NCBI GenBank assembly: GCA_002315655.1
Contig: DCHO01000059.1
Location: forward strand, 1-16,087
DNA length: 16,087 nucleotides
Origin: Christensenella sp. UBA1750
Lineage (GTDB): Bacteria; Bacillota; Clostridia; Christensenellales; UBA1750
Reading direction: 5' to 3'
The position numbers and the translations under genes are program-made. The notes beneath the pieces are model-generated. The model did not search any database and was not told the origin of the DNA. It worked only from the letters and a program-made list of their open reading frames with translations. This document shows, one piece after another, positions 1 through 6,314 of this stretch; the stretch's first letter is position 1; every line of letters begins with the position of its first letter.

Positions 1-271
1 TCATATCCTCAATACCGTAATGCTCCGCCAGCACGGAAATGATGCGGTCGGTTGTGGCAATGGCGCGGTCGTTCATCCAGTTCCAGGGGTTCAGATAAGG
101 ATTGAGGAAGAGAATGCCCTTCTCGGCACACTTGACTGCAAGAAAGGGATCTTCGTTCAGCATCTGTGTGGCGTTCAGTCCGTTGAATTCCACACACAGT
201 CCCTTGATTGCCCCTTTGATCAGATGGTCGTTGCAGTAGGCATATTTGCGAAGATTTTCGTAAGTAATCAT
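1..271 (-). CDS. Partial protein of unknown function, possibly alpha/beta-hydrolase-like
   Basis: Only the first 90 codons lie in the window; the gene runs off the left edge. The ATG at 271 follows a purine-rich AAAGGAAAAAT stretch, only 18 bases after the stop of the acyltransferase-like gene upstream, so the two probably share an mRNA. The visible N-terminus (beginning MITYENLRKYAY) is followed by a hydrophobic strand ending in EFNGLN, then by GILFLNPYLNPWNWMND. That layout, a strand and a turn near a possible oxyanion site, resembles the start of an alpha/beta hydrolase. The nucleophile elbow would lie outside the window, so the family is a guess. There is no signal peptide, so a cytoplasmic protein is expected. 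Confidence 0.7.
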   Translation of the reverse strand, partial: MITYENLRKYAYCNDHLIKGAIKGLCVEFNGLNATQMLNEDPFLAVKCAEKGILFLNPYLNPWNWMNDRAIATTDRIISVLAEHYGIEDM

Positions 272-289
272 ATTTTTCCTTTCGGAATG

Positions 290-1165
290 TTATTTTGTCT
301 CTTTCTTGAAGTGCTCGGACAGTCCCTCGAAGGGGAAATCCACTTTGACATCCTCCGGGGGAACCTCCAGCAAAGTGGGGTTCTTGCAATAGTGCTCCAA
401 GCGGGCAAAGGCCTTGGCATATTCCACACCGCAGGCAATACGCTCGTCCATGGTGATGCCCATGGGCATCATCTTTTTGAGCACGACCTGTCCGTTTTCC
501 ATCACGGGCTTGTCCTCGTTGTTGCCCATGGCGATGACGGCAGAGGTGGTGCCGAAATTGTAAATGTGGTGGAAGATATAATTGGTGCGGATGGAGGCCA
601 GGTTGGTAATAACCATGGAATTGTGGAAGGGCGAAACATCCACAAGCCATCTGGGCAGACCGAACTGCTTGTCACAGAAGCGAATGATGGCCATGCCGAT
701 GCGCACCAGAGTGGGAACCGCCAGCAGTTTCTTGAAAATGCGGTCGGAATCATTCTGACTGTCCAGCTTGTTGTTCTGCTCCACAAAGGAATCAATGCGG
801 TTATTGACGTCAAAAATGGTGTCGTAAAGGTCAAACTTCATTTTGCTCATGGTGGGGTCGGCTCCGTCCGGGCGCAGAACCACCATGCCGGCAGTCAGAT
901 CGTTGTGCGCATAAATCTTGGAATTGACCACAAAACGATTGAGCTCGGGATACTCGGAGACCACGCGCACATAAGCCGCCATGATGACCGCCATGTGGGA
1001 GATGCGATACCCGCGCTTGCGGGCATCCAGAACATACTTATGGATGTTATCATAGGGCACATAAACCGTGATGGCGTTGGTGGAGTCATTGCGATCCCGC
1101 ATAAAATAGGGAGCCAGTGTGTACATGGGGTCAACGTTTTTTACAAGCTTTCCGTCTTTTCTCAT
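290..1165 (-). CDS. CAT-fold acyltransferase-like protein (2-oxoacid dehydrogenase acyltransferase superfamily)
   Basis: A 291-residue protein without lipoyl or peripheral-subunit-binding domains, resembling the stand-alone catalytic domain of E2 acyltransferases and chloramphenicol acetyltransferase. Supporting features are the central SPFHNSMVITNLASI stretch, an FGTTSAVIAMGN strand like the trimer-core strands of E2 enzymes, and the C-terminal segment MGITMDERIACGVEYA, which matches the 'D-R...DG' region of the family. The usual HHxxxDG catalytic signature is not visible: the equivalent position reads MDERIACG, so a classical CoA-dependent acetyl transfer is doubtful. Such proteins are common in Clostridia and mostly uncharacterised. 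The start at 1165 follows AAAGGACGG, and a good promoter lies at 1199-1227. The gene probably leads a two-gene mRNA with the truncated downstream gene. Confidence 0.8.
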   Translation of the reverse strand: MRKDGKLVKNVDPMYTLAPYFMRDRNDSTNAITVYVPYDNIHKYVLDARKRGYRISHMAVIMAAYVRVVSEYPELNRFVVNSKIYAHNDLTAGMVVLRPDGADPTMSKMKFDLYDTIFDVNNRIDSFVEQNNKLDSQNDSDRIFKKLLAVPTLVRIGMAIIRFCDKQFGLPRWLVDVSPFHNSMVITNLASIRTNYIFHHIYNFGTTSAVIAMGNNEDKPVMENGQVVLKKMMPMGITMDERIACGVEYAKAFARLEHYCKNPTLLEVPPEDVKVDFPFEGLSEHFKKETK

Positions 1166-1198
1166 TGCAATCCGTCCTTTACCTTCTATTACCTACAT

Positions 1199-1227
1199 AT
1201 TTTACGATTTCTGAAAGGCATTTGCAA
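1199..1227 (-). promoter_or_regulatory. Sigma-A-type promoter for the acyltransferase-like gene
   Basis: Read on the minus strand, TTGCAA (1222-1227) and TAAAAT (1199-1204) are separated by exactly 17 bases and lie about 35 bases upstream of the start at 1165. It is back to back with the plus-strand promoter at 1278-1306, so both genes fire from one short intergenic region. Confidence 0.7.
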
Positions 1228-1277
1228 CAGATAATATGTATAAATGTTGTTTCAAGGTGGGGATTTTGAGATTTCCT

Positions 1278-1306
1278 TTTACAAATGCGGAATCGTGCTG
1301 TATAAT
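1278..1306 (+). promoter_or_regulatory. Sigma-A-type promoter for the small membrane protein and hydrolase genes
   Basis: TTTACA (1278-1283) and a perfect TATAAT (1301-1306) are separated by 17 bases. The predicted transcript starts near 1313, giving a leader of about 25 bases with AAAGGAGA (1323-1330) before the ATG at 1338. Confidence 0.8.
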
Positions 1307-1337
1307 AGACGCAAAGACTGGTAAAGGAGATTTTGTT

Positions 1338-1634
1338 ATGGCAGATATTCTGGAAACGATCATGATTGTGTCCTTCGGTATTTCCTGGCCTATCAATGCG
1401 TACAAGTCCTACAAGGCGCGCTCCACTAAGGGCAAGAGCCTGGCCTTCCTCATCCTCATCTTCTCGGGCTACATCTTCGGCATCATCGCCAAGCTCATCA
1501 ATGAGAACTACATGGCGAACTTCTCCCAGAAGTGGTATGTCCTTGTGGTCTACATCTTCAACTTCATCATGGTCGGCACCGACCTGTGCCTGTATTTCCG
1601 CAACAAGCGCATCGAGAAGGAGGAAAACAAGTAA
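1338..1634 (+). CDS. Small three-helix membrane protein, PQ-loop / SemiSWEET-like
   Basis: A 98-residue protein with three predicted membrane helices, at about residues 4-20, 33-52 and 66-86, and a charged KRIEKEENK tail. The first helix carries FGISWPINAYKSYKARSTKGKSL, whose proline in the middle of the helix followed by a basic loop and T-K-G/S-L is the pattern of PQ-loop half-transporters such as bacterial SemiSWEETs, which dimerise to move small sugars. The canonical PQ pair reads WP here, so substrate and even transport are inferred. I chose ATG 1338 because AAAGGAGA sits 7 bases upstream; an in-frame ATG at 1236 lies upstream of the promoter and is not credible. The stop overlaps the start of the next gene (TAATG), implying translational coupling to the hydrolase. 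Confidence 0.75.
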   Translation: MADILETIMIVSFGISWPINAYKSYKARSTKGKSLAFLILIFSGYIFGIIAKLINENYMANFSQKWYVLVVYIFNFIMVGTDLCLYFRNKRIEKEENK

Positions 1635-2380
1635 TGGTTAAGATCGAAAACGTGCCCTACGGCGTTGACCCGCAAATCAATGTGTTAGACCTGTATCTGC
1701 CGCAGAAAAGCACCTATCCCGTGTTTGTGTATTTCCACGGCGGCGGACTGGAAAACGGTGACAAGGACGAGTGCTTGCCCTTTGCCGAGCAGCTTGTGGA
1801 GGCGGGCATTGCCGTGGCTTCCGTCCGCTATCGGATGTACCCCGAGGCGCACTATCCCGATTTCATCGAGGACTGCGCCATCGCCTTGGCGTGGGTGGAC
1901 AAGAACGTCCACCATTCCGGCATCTACATGGGCGGTTCCTCCGCCGGCGGCTACCTTTCCATGATGCTGTGCTATGACGGCAGGTATTTGGACGCCATGG
2001 AGGTTCCGCAGGAGCACATCGGCGGCTACATCCACAACGCCGGGCAGCCCACCGCGCACTTTAACGTGCTGCGCGAGAGGGGCCTCGACACCCGCCGCAT
2101 CTTGGTCGATGAGACCTGCCCGCTGTTCTTCGTGGGCACTGCCAAGGAATACAAGCCTCAGCTCTTTATCGTCTCCGACCACGACATCGAGAACCGCTTG
2201 GAGCAGACCGAGCTGATGCTCTCCACCCTGCGGCACTTCCGCTACGACGACGGTAAAATCCAGTATGTCAAGCTCCACGGCGACCACTGCGCCGATGTGC
2301 GCCAGACCGACGCGGACGGCAAAAACCTGCTGGGCAAGCTCGTCACGAACTTCATTAAGACCTATTCCGGGAACCTGTAA
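1634..2380 (+). CDS. Alpha/beta hydrolase (esterase/lipase family with HGGG oxyanion motif)
   Basis: A 248-residue cytoplasmic serine hydrolase of the hormone-sensitive-lipase/BD-FAE type. The oxyanion-hole motif HGGG is at residues 35-38, the nucleophile elbow GGSSAGG at 100-106 (Ser103 in G-x-S-x-G), a probable acid residue in the FIVSDHDIEN strand-turn, and the catalytic histidine probably in KLHGDHC near residue 215. Family members hydrolyse short-chain esters, often acetyl or feruloyl groups on plant polysaccharides; the actual substrate cannot be read from the sequence. Its ATG shares a base with the stop of the membrane protein gene, so the two are co-translated. If that protein moves a sugar or its ester, the hydrolase may act on the imported compound, but this is inference from linkage only. 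Confidence 0.9.
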   Translation: MVKIENVPYGVDPQINVLDLYLPQKSTYPVFVYFHGGGLENGDKDECLPFAEQLVEAGIAVASVRYRMYPEAHYPDFIEDCAIALAWVDKNVHHSGIYMGGSSAGGYLSMMLCYDGRYLDAMEVPQEHIGGYIHNAGQPTAHFNVLRERGLDTRRILVDETCPLFFVGTAKEYKPQLFIVSDHDIENRLEQTELMLSTLRHFRYDDGKIQYVKLHGDHCADVRQTDADGKNLLGKLVTNFIKTYSGNL

Positions 2381-2390
2381 TTCCTGTGAA

Positions 2391-2425
2391 AAATCAGCCC
2401 TTGGAGAAATCCAAGGACTGATTTT
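2391..2425. terminator. Bidirectional intrinsic terminator between convergent genes
   Basis: AAATCAG and CCTTGGA pair with TCCAAGG and CTGATTT across a GAAA tetraloop, with one C/A mismatch in the stem. The stem is flanked by A-runs on the left and T-runs on the right, so it can end transcription from the hydrolase (plus strand) and from the acetyltransferase gene that stops at 2428 (minus strand). Confidence 0.9.
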
Positions 2426-2427
2426 GT

Positions 2428-3204
2428 CTATATGGAATATCTGTGCTTACGCGGTTGAATCGGACAATCCCCGCAATGCTCATGGAGGAAGGAGGCAATC
2501 ACCCTGTACCCTTCCCGCATGGGGTAGAGGATGCACAGCGAATCCCCGATTTTCTGTCTGCTGTCGATTGCGCCCATGGCTTCCTCGTAGACGGGGTGTT
2601 GCAAGTCGTTGAGCGGACAGCTCTTTTCCCGCCACGACCAGGTGTGCGCGGTGGTTTTTATGCCGTTTGCGTCTATGACCGGGTAAATTTCGCCGATCTG
2701 CCGGAGACAGTGCGCCCCCTCCATTTGCTCCACGAAATGATGGAAGGTGTTGGCGTGATAGCCCGTGCCAAGCAGCAGCACATACCCGCCGTCCTCGTAC
2801 ATTCGGTGCAGCGGGCTGCCCTTGCCAAGCCCGGTCTCGCTCTGCTGGGATTCCGTGTAGCGAATCGCGTTTCTGCCCCATGCGGCGTAGGCGTGGGTGG
2901 GGTTCATGCCGCGCAGCACGCCTTCCCGCCGCCAGAAGGTGTCGGGGATTTTTCCGTTGGTGGTGGGCGTGGAGCGAATGTCGAACACTTCGCCCTTGTT
3001 ATACGGCGCTTCGTGGTTGAAGGAGGGCATCACCAGCGTGCCTTCTTCCGTCAGAATCTCCTGCAGCGCGTCAAGCACTGCGTCTGCGCCGCCCTCCACG
3101 AAGCCGAAGGCGGACAGGGAGGAGTGTACCTCCAAATTCATCCCGGGCTTTATGCCGAGCGCGAGAAAGCCCTGCTTCAAATCCTCTTTACCTATGGTCG
3201 TCAT
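2428..3204 (-). CDS. AAC(3)-family aminoglycoside N-acetyltransferase-like protein
   Basis: A 258-residue member of the antibiotic N-acetyltransferase family (AAC(3)), usual length about 260-280. Landmarks are VHSSLSAFGFVEGGADAV at residues 26-43 (the HSS CoA-binding region), GTLVMPSFN at 55-63, a GVLRGMNPTHAYAAWG segment, and LLLGTGYHANTFHHFVE at about 143-159, corresponding to the family's LLGVG-x-NTS-x-H-x-x-E core. Family enzymes transfer acetyl from acetyl-CoA to the 3-amino group of aminoglycosides. Many chromosomal clostridial members act on other amines or sugars, so resistance should not be assumed. Its ATG overlaps the stop of the upstream pseudouridine synthase (ATGA), making it the last gene of a three-gene operon. 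Confidence 0.92.
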   Translation of the reverse strand: MTTIGKEDLKQGFLALGIKPGMNLEVHSSLSAFGFVEGGADAVLDALQEILTEEGTLVMPSFNHEAPYNKGEVFDIRSTPTTNGKIPDTFWRREGVLRGMNPTHAYAAWGRNAIRYTESQQSETGLGKGSPLHRMYEDGGYVLLLGTGYHANTFHHFVEQMEGAHCLRQIGEIYPVIDANGIKTTAHTWSWREKSCPLNDLQHPVYEEAMGAIDSRQKIGDSLCILYPMREGYRVIASFLHEHCGDCPIQPRKHRYSI

Positions 3205-4178
3205 GGCAGTTTTCCTCCTGTTTCGGGGAAATAGTCACCTACAAATGGCACATTCTTCACGGAAAAGCTCTTACCGCTTAAATAGTTGAGCTTTCCTGCG
3301 TCCGTGGTGAAGCGGAACACCAGCCGGAAAGCATACAGGCATTGCCCGTTCCGCCCGTATTTTTCGTTGAGCCGCCTGTCGCCGTACTGCGTGTCGCCCA
3401 GCAGCGGGTGCTTCACATGGGCAAACTGCGCTCGAATCTGATGCGTGCGCCCGGTTAATAGGGCACACTCCATCAGGGAAAGCCCGTTGCCTGTCGCCAG
3501 CGTCTCATAGCCCGTCAGACACCGCTGACTGCCTAAGACCGCCTCGTCGTCCACAATCATTTTCTTGCCGGATTCGGACTTATACAGGTAGCTGTCCAGC
3601 GTACCGGAGGCGGGATTCATCCGCCCGGAAATGATGCACAGATACCGCTTCTCGATCTCGCGGTTCCTGATCTTCTCATTGAGAATGTGTGCCGCTTCCT
3701 CGTTCTTCGCGGCGATCACCAGCCCGCCGGTGAAGCGGTCGATGCGGTTGCACAGGCAGGGCGCGAACTGCGCGGAATCCCGGCTGTCCCACTCGCCCTT
3801 CTGATACAGGTGCGCCTGAATGTGCGTCAGCAGCGTGTTGACCTTCTCGTTGTCGTCCGGGTGGCACATGAGCCCCGGCTGCTTGTCGCATACAATGAGG
3901 TTTTCATCCTCATAGACGATGTGCAGACGCACCTTGTAATTCTGCAAAAACGGGTCGATCTTCACGGGCTTTTCAAAGCACTCGTCGCCCAAGTAGACGT
4001 TCACCACATCCCCTGCCGCCAGGTGCGCATCCGCCTTGGCAACCTTGCCGTTCACCCGCACCTTTTTGAGCCGCAGGAACTTCATCACCTGTCCCATGGG
4101 CAGCGTCGGACATTCCTTCATCAGCCACTTGTCCAGCCGTTTTCCGTCCTGCTTCTCGTCAATCACAAATTCTTTCAT
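3201..4178 (-). CDS. RluA-family 23S rRNA pseudouridine synthase (RluC/RluD-like)
   Basis: A 325-residue protein with an N-terminal S4 RNA-binding domain (about residues 12-65, RLDKWLMKEC...VNGKVAKADAHL) and a C-terminal pseudouridine synthase domain. The catalytic motif is NRIDRFTGGLVIAAKN (144-159), with Asp147 as nucleophile; many clostridial homologues show the same Asn in place of the usual His of HRLD. The substrate-handling motif GRTHQIRAQFAHVKHPLLGD lies near residues 243-262. Such enzymes isomerise uridines in 23S rRNA; the exact target sites cannot be assigned. The start is 12 bases downstream of the beta-helix gene with AAGGAACAG before it, and the end overlaps the acetyltransferase gene by 4 bases. 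Confidence 0.93.
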   Translation of the reverse strand: MKEFVIDEKQDGKRLDKWLMKECPTLPMGQVMKFLRLKKVRVNGKVAKADAHLAAGDVVNVYLGDECFEKPVKIDPFLQNYKVRLHIVYEDENLIVCDKQPGLMCHPDDNEKVNTLLTHIQAHLYQKGEWDSRDSAQFAPCLCNRIDRFTGGLVIAAKNEEAAHILNEKIRNREIEKRYLCIISGRMNPASGTLDSYLYKSESGKKMIVDDEAVLGSQRCLTGYETLATGNGLSLMECALLTGRTHQIRAQFAHVKHPLLGDTQYGDRRLNEKYGRNGQCLYAFRLVFRFTTDAGKLNYLSGKSFSVKNVPFVGDYFPETGGKLP

Positions 4179-4190
4179 CTGTTCTGTTCC

Positions 4191-5477
4191 TTATTTCGTG
4201 AAATTCCCGGAAAGCACCGTTCTGTATTCCCGCTCGTTTTCGCAGGTAATGGCGGGCTCGTCCCCGTCAAAGGAGCACCCGGAAAAGAGAAGCCGCGCCG
4301 GGACAAAATGCCCTTCCTCGCCCGGCAGCGTTTCGATTTTCACCGATGATGCGCCCAAGTCCGTATTCAGCACGCGGATTCTGTCCATCGGCGTGATGGA
4401 GCGCAGGAACACGGGCACTTCGTTTTCGATATAGATGTGGTCAAAGGTGATGCTTTCCTGCACGGGCATTTCGCTGCACGGATAAACACTCCGCGACCAA
4501 TAATCGTGGTCAAAGTGGATGGAGAAGCCGATGGGGCGCTTTTTCTGCAAATGGATGTTGGTAAATCGGATATTTCTGCACCCGCAGGAGAGCACATCGT
4601 TTTCCTGCACCATCACCCAGCGGATGCCGTCCAGAACCCTTTCTCCCGATGCAAAATCCGGCTTTGTGAAAGATTTGTAGGTCTGCCCGTCCGGCTTCAT
4701 GAACACGCGGTAGAGCCGCCCTTCCGATTCCACCGTGTCGGAGTTTTGCACCACCATGTTCTTTGTCCAGTGTCCCCAGCTTCCCGCCAGAATGCGGCAG
4801 AAAAAGCCTGTGGTGTCTTCATCGTCCAGATCATAGCAGTCCTCGATCAGTCCGTTTTCGATCCAGCCCAACTGCGGATTGGAGGTGGCGTAATCGTGGG
4901 CGTTTAATGCGATGGGATCGTCAAAGGTGCGGAAAAAACCGTGCCGGATCACAAACCCGCTGCCCGTGCCTAAGTGCACCGCGTCCTTGCGCCCCTCGAT
5001 GTGCAAATCTTCCAGCAAAATATCATAAAAGGTACAGATGTGAATGGCAAAGTCCGATTTCGGCAGGTCTAAGCAGGTGAAATCCCGGATGGTCAGGTTC
5101 TTCACCCGGAAGAAGGCGATCTGCCCCCGCAGCCCCGGCACCATGTTTTCCCGCCCGGAAAAGCCCTCCGAAATGCAGCAGCCGTTCGTTGCGATGTTCA
5201 GTCCGATGACCTGTATGTTCTCATCGGTGTTCCCGGTGTACGCGCCCTCGTTGATGAACAGATAGCACCCGCCGGGTACGTTCTCCCGCAACAGCTTCAC
5301 ACCGGGGGAGAAGATGAGCCGCGTGTTGCTTTGCAGCCTTACGCACTGCGCCATTTTGTATTCTCCCGGTTCGTCAATGAAGATCGTCCCGCCGCCCACT
5401 ACCGCTCTTTGCAGCGCATCGGAATTGCCTTTTCCGTTATTTTTTATGTCAAATCCAAAATCTCCGGCTCGTTTCAT
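4191..5477 (-). CDS. GH28-like right-handed beta-helix protein (polygalacturonase superfamily)
   Basis: A 428-residue pectin-lyase-fold protein. It begins with the typical DFGFDIKNNGKGNSDALQRAV segment (residues 6-26), which in polygalacturonases opens the helix, followed by short-period turns such as NLTIRDFTCLDLPKSDFAIHI. Candidate active-site acids are in GRKDAVHLG (162-170) and FDDPIALNAHD (185-195), which correspond by position to the paired-Asp motifs of GH28. The strict NTD/DD/GHG/RIK signature is not complete, so the reaction may differ from polygalacturonan hydrolysis. There is no signal peptide, so it probably acts in the cytoplasm on imported oligosaccharides. It leads a three-gene operon with AAGGAG before the ATG and a promoter at 5518-5545. 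Confidence 0.88.
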   Translation of the reverse strand: MKRAGDFGFDIKNNGKGNSDALQRAVVGGGTIFIDEPGEYKMAQCVRLQSNTRLIFSPGVKLLRENVPGGCYLFINEGAYTGNTDENIQVIGLNIATNGCCISEGFSGRENMVPGLRGQIAFFRVKNLTIRDFTCLDLPKSDFAIHICTFYDILLEDLHIEGRKDAVHLGTGSGFVIRHGFFRTFDDPIALNAHDYATSNPQLGWIENGLIEDCYDLDDEDTTGFFCRILAGSWGHWTKNMVVQNSDTVESEGRLYRVFMKPDGQTYKSFTKPDFASGERVLDGIRWVMVQENDVLSCGCRNIRFTNIHLQKKRPIGFSIHFDHDYWSRSVYPCSEMPVQESITFDHIYIENEVPVFLRSITPMDRIRVLNTDLGASSVKIETLPGEEGHFVPARLLFSGCSFDGDEPAITCENEREYRTVLSGNFTK

Positions 5478-5517
5478 TTGTTTTTCTCCTTCATGGGTAG
5501 GGTAAACTGACCCAAAC

Positions 5518-5545
5518 AGTATAGCACAAATCTAAAAAATGATAA
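5518..5545 (-). promoter_or_regulatory. Promoter of the GH28-like / rluA-like / aac(3)-like operon
   Basis: Read on the minus strand, TTATCA (5540-5545) and TATACT (5518-5523) are separated by 16 bases, about 40 bases upstream of the ATG at 5477. A short inverted repeat, GGGT...ACCC, lies between the -10 box and the start; it could be an operator but is too short to insist on. Confidence 0.55.
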
Positions 5546-5614
5546 AGAAAAACCGATAAAAAAGGGGATTTTCCGCGAAGCGAAAAAAAGTTGCAAAAAA
5601 ATCCAAAAAAGGGG

Positions 5615-5643
5615 TTGCTTTTTTCTGCCGGTTGTGGTATATT
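5615..5643 (+). promoter_or_regulatory. Promoter of the tRNA-Thr gene
   Basis: TTGCTT (5615-5620) and TATATT (5638-5643) are separated by 17 bases in an AT-rich stretch. Transcription would start near 5650, about 36 bases before the mature tRNA. Confidence 0.7.
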
Positions 5644-5649
5644 AATATT

Positions 5650-5681
5650 CGTTCCGCGGACCTCGGAACGGGAGAAATCCC
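5650..5681 (+). other. Two tandem hairpins in the tRNA 5' leader
   Basis: CGTTCCG (5650-5656) pairs with CGGAACG (5664-5670) around a seven-base loop, and GGGA (5670-5673) pairs with TCCC (5678-5681) around a GAAA tetraloop. The two overlap by one base. They fill almost the whole predicted leader between transcription start and the RNase P cleavage site, which suggests a role in leader folding or processing. Confidence 0.5.
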
Positions 5682-5686
5682 CGGAT

Positions 5687-5762
<76 letters not shown>

Positions 5763-5767
5763 CAAAT

Positions 5768-5817
5768 GCACAACAGTTATGATACCATAAGTATTAGGCT
5801 GCTGTGCTTTTTATTTT
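5768..5817 (+). terminator. Intrinsic terminator of tRNA-Thr
   Basis: GCACAACAG (5768-5776) pairs with CTGCTGTGC (5799-5807) with one A/C mismatch, an inner ATAC/GTAT pairing closes the loop, and TTTTTATTTT follows. It starts six bases after the encoded CCA. Confidence 0.85.
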
Positions 5818-5871
5818 CTTAAATAATGCCTGATTTCAGGGATAATCGAGCACAATTTAACGATTTGCGAG

Positions 5872-5901
5872 TCCGGGCGCTGACTGTTTTCAGCTCCCGG
5901 A
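5872..5901 (+). other. Stable hairpin upstream of a terminator
   Basis: TCCGGG (5872-5877) and GCTGA (5879-5883) pair with TCAGC (5890-5894) and CCCGGA (5896-5901), with one opposed C/T and a six-base loop. No T-run follows at once, so it is more likely an RNA structural element or binding site than a terminator. Confidence 0.5.
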
Positions 5902-5947
5902 GTCAATTTTGTGTTCAGATGGATACAAAATTTAACGATTACCCCTT

Positions 5948-6002
5948 GGGGGTGTGCATCGTTTTAGCCGATATTCGTTAAAAGATGCACACCCCCCTTT
6001 TT
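5948..6002 (+). terminator. Very strong intrinsic terminator
   Basis: GGGGGTGTGCATC (5948-5960) pairs perfectly with GATGCACACCCCC (5984-5996). The stem extends through TTTTA/TAAAA past one bulged G, and TTTTT follows at 5998-6002. What it terminates is unclear, since the tRNA upstream already has a terminator. The adjacent ACCCCTTGGGGGT (5941-5953) could form a competing fold. Confidence 0.8.
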
Positions 6003-6204
6003 GCGGAACTCATGGTCGGCGTCACCGTAACCGTGATCGTTCCGATGGCAAAGTGCATTTCGGTGTAATTCTCCGGGCTCACTGCTGAACCCAGGGGATG
6101 ATTTGATCATAAATATTCGTGTTTAGGAAGGACTGCACGGAGGGGCGATGCATAAATTAAAATGGGGAAAAACCGGGAATTCGATAAAATTTTTGAAAAA
6201 AGGG

Positions 6205-6233
6205 TTGACAAAACTTTTGTTTTCTCGTATAAA
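6205..6233 (+). promoter_or_regulatory. Near-consensus promoter of the lipoprotein gene
   Basis: A perfect TTGACA (6205-6210) and TATAAA (6228-6233) are separated by 17 bases. Transcription would start near 6240, giving a leader of about 75 bases. Confidence 0.88.
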
Positions 6234-6275
6234 TAAGAGGAAGGACATATACAACCACCAAACATACAAAATAGT

Positions 6276-6291
6276 CGTGCCGGGTGGCACG
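6276..6291 (+). promoter_or_regulatory. Hairpin in the lipoprotein mRNA leader
   Basis: CGTGCC and GGCACG pair perfectly around a GGGT loop, ending 11 bases before GGAGG (6303-6307). It is too small and too far from the ribosome binding site to block it; an mRNA-stability or protein-binding role is possible. Confidence 0.4.
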
Positions 6292-6314
6292 GAACAAAGA
6301 ACGGAGGACGACTT

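Larger units (their letters stand above)
5821..6144. other. Intergenic stretch without a convincing gene, rich in inverted repeats
   Basis: I find no open frame with a start and ribosome binding site here. It contains a hairpin at 5872-5901 and the strong hairpin at 5948-6002. The octamer TTTAACGA occurs at 5856-5863 and 5931-5938, and its reverse complement TCGTTAAA at 5975-5982 inside the second hairpin's loop region. A 42-codon minus-strand frame without a start (5978-6106) may be a protein remnant. The 3' part (6004-6144) shows nothing else that I can name. Confidence 0.5.

Noticed and set aside
20..1234. Long plus-strand open frame opposite the acyltransferase gene
   Set aside because: It is antisense to two recognisable minus-strand genes, is His/Val/Gly-rich as shadows are, and has no ribosome binding site.
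2443..3234. Plus-strand open frame opposite the AAC(3)-like gene
   Set aside because: The minus strand carries clear family motifs over the same range; the plus frame resembles no protein and lacks a ribosome site.
5948..6002. Strong inverted repeat as an insertion-sequence end
   Set aside because: It is a single hairpin with a T-run and no transposase or second terminal copy in the window; a terminator explains it better.
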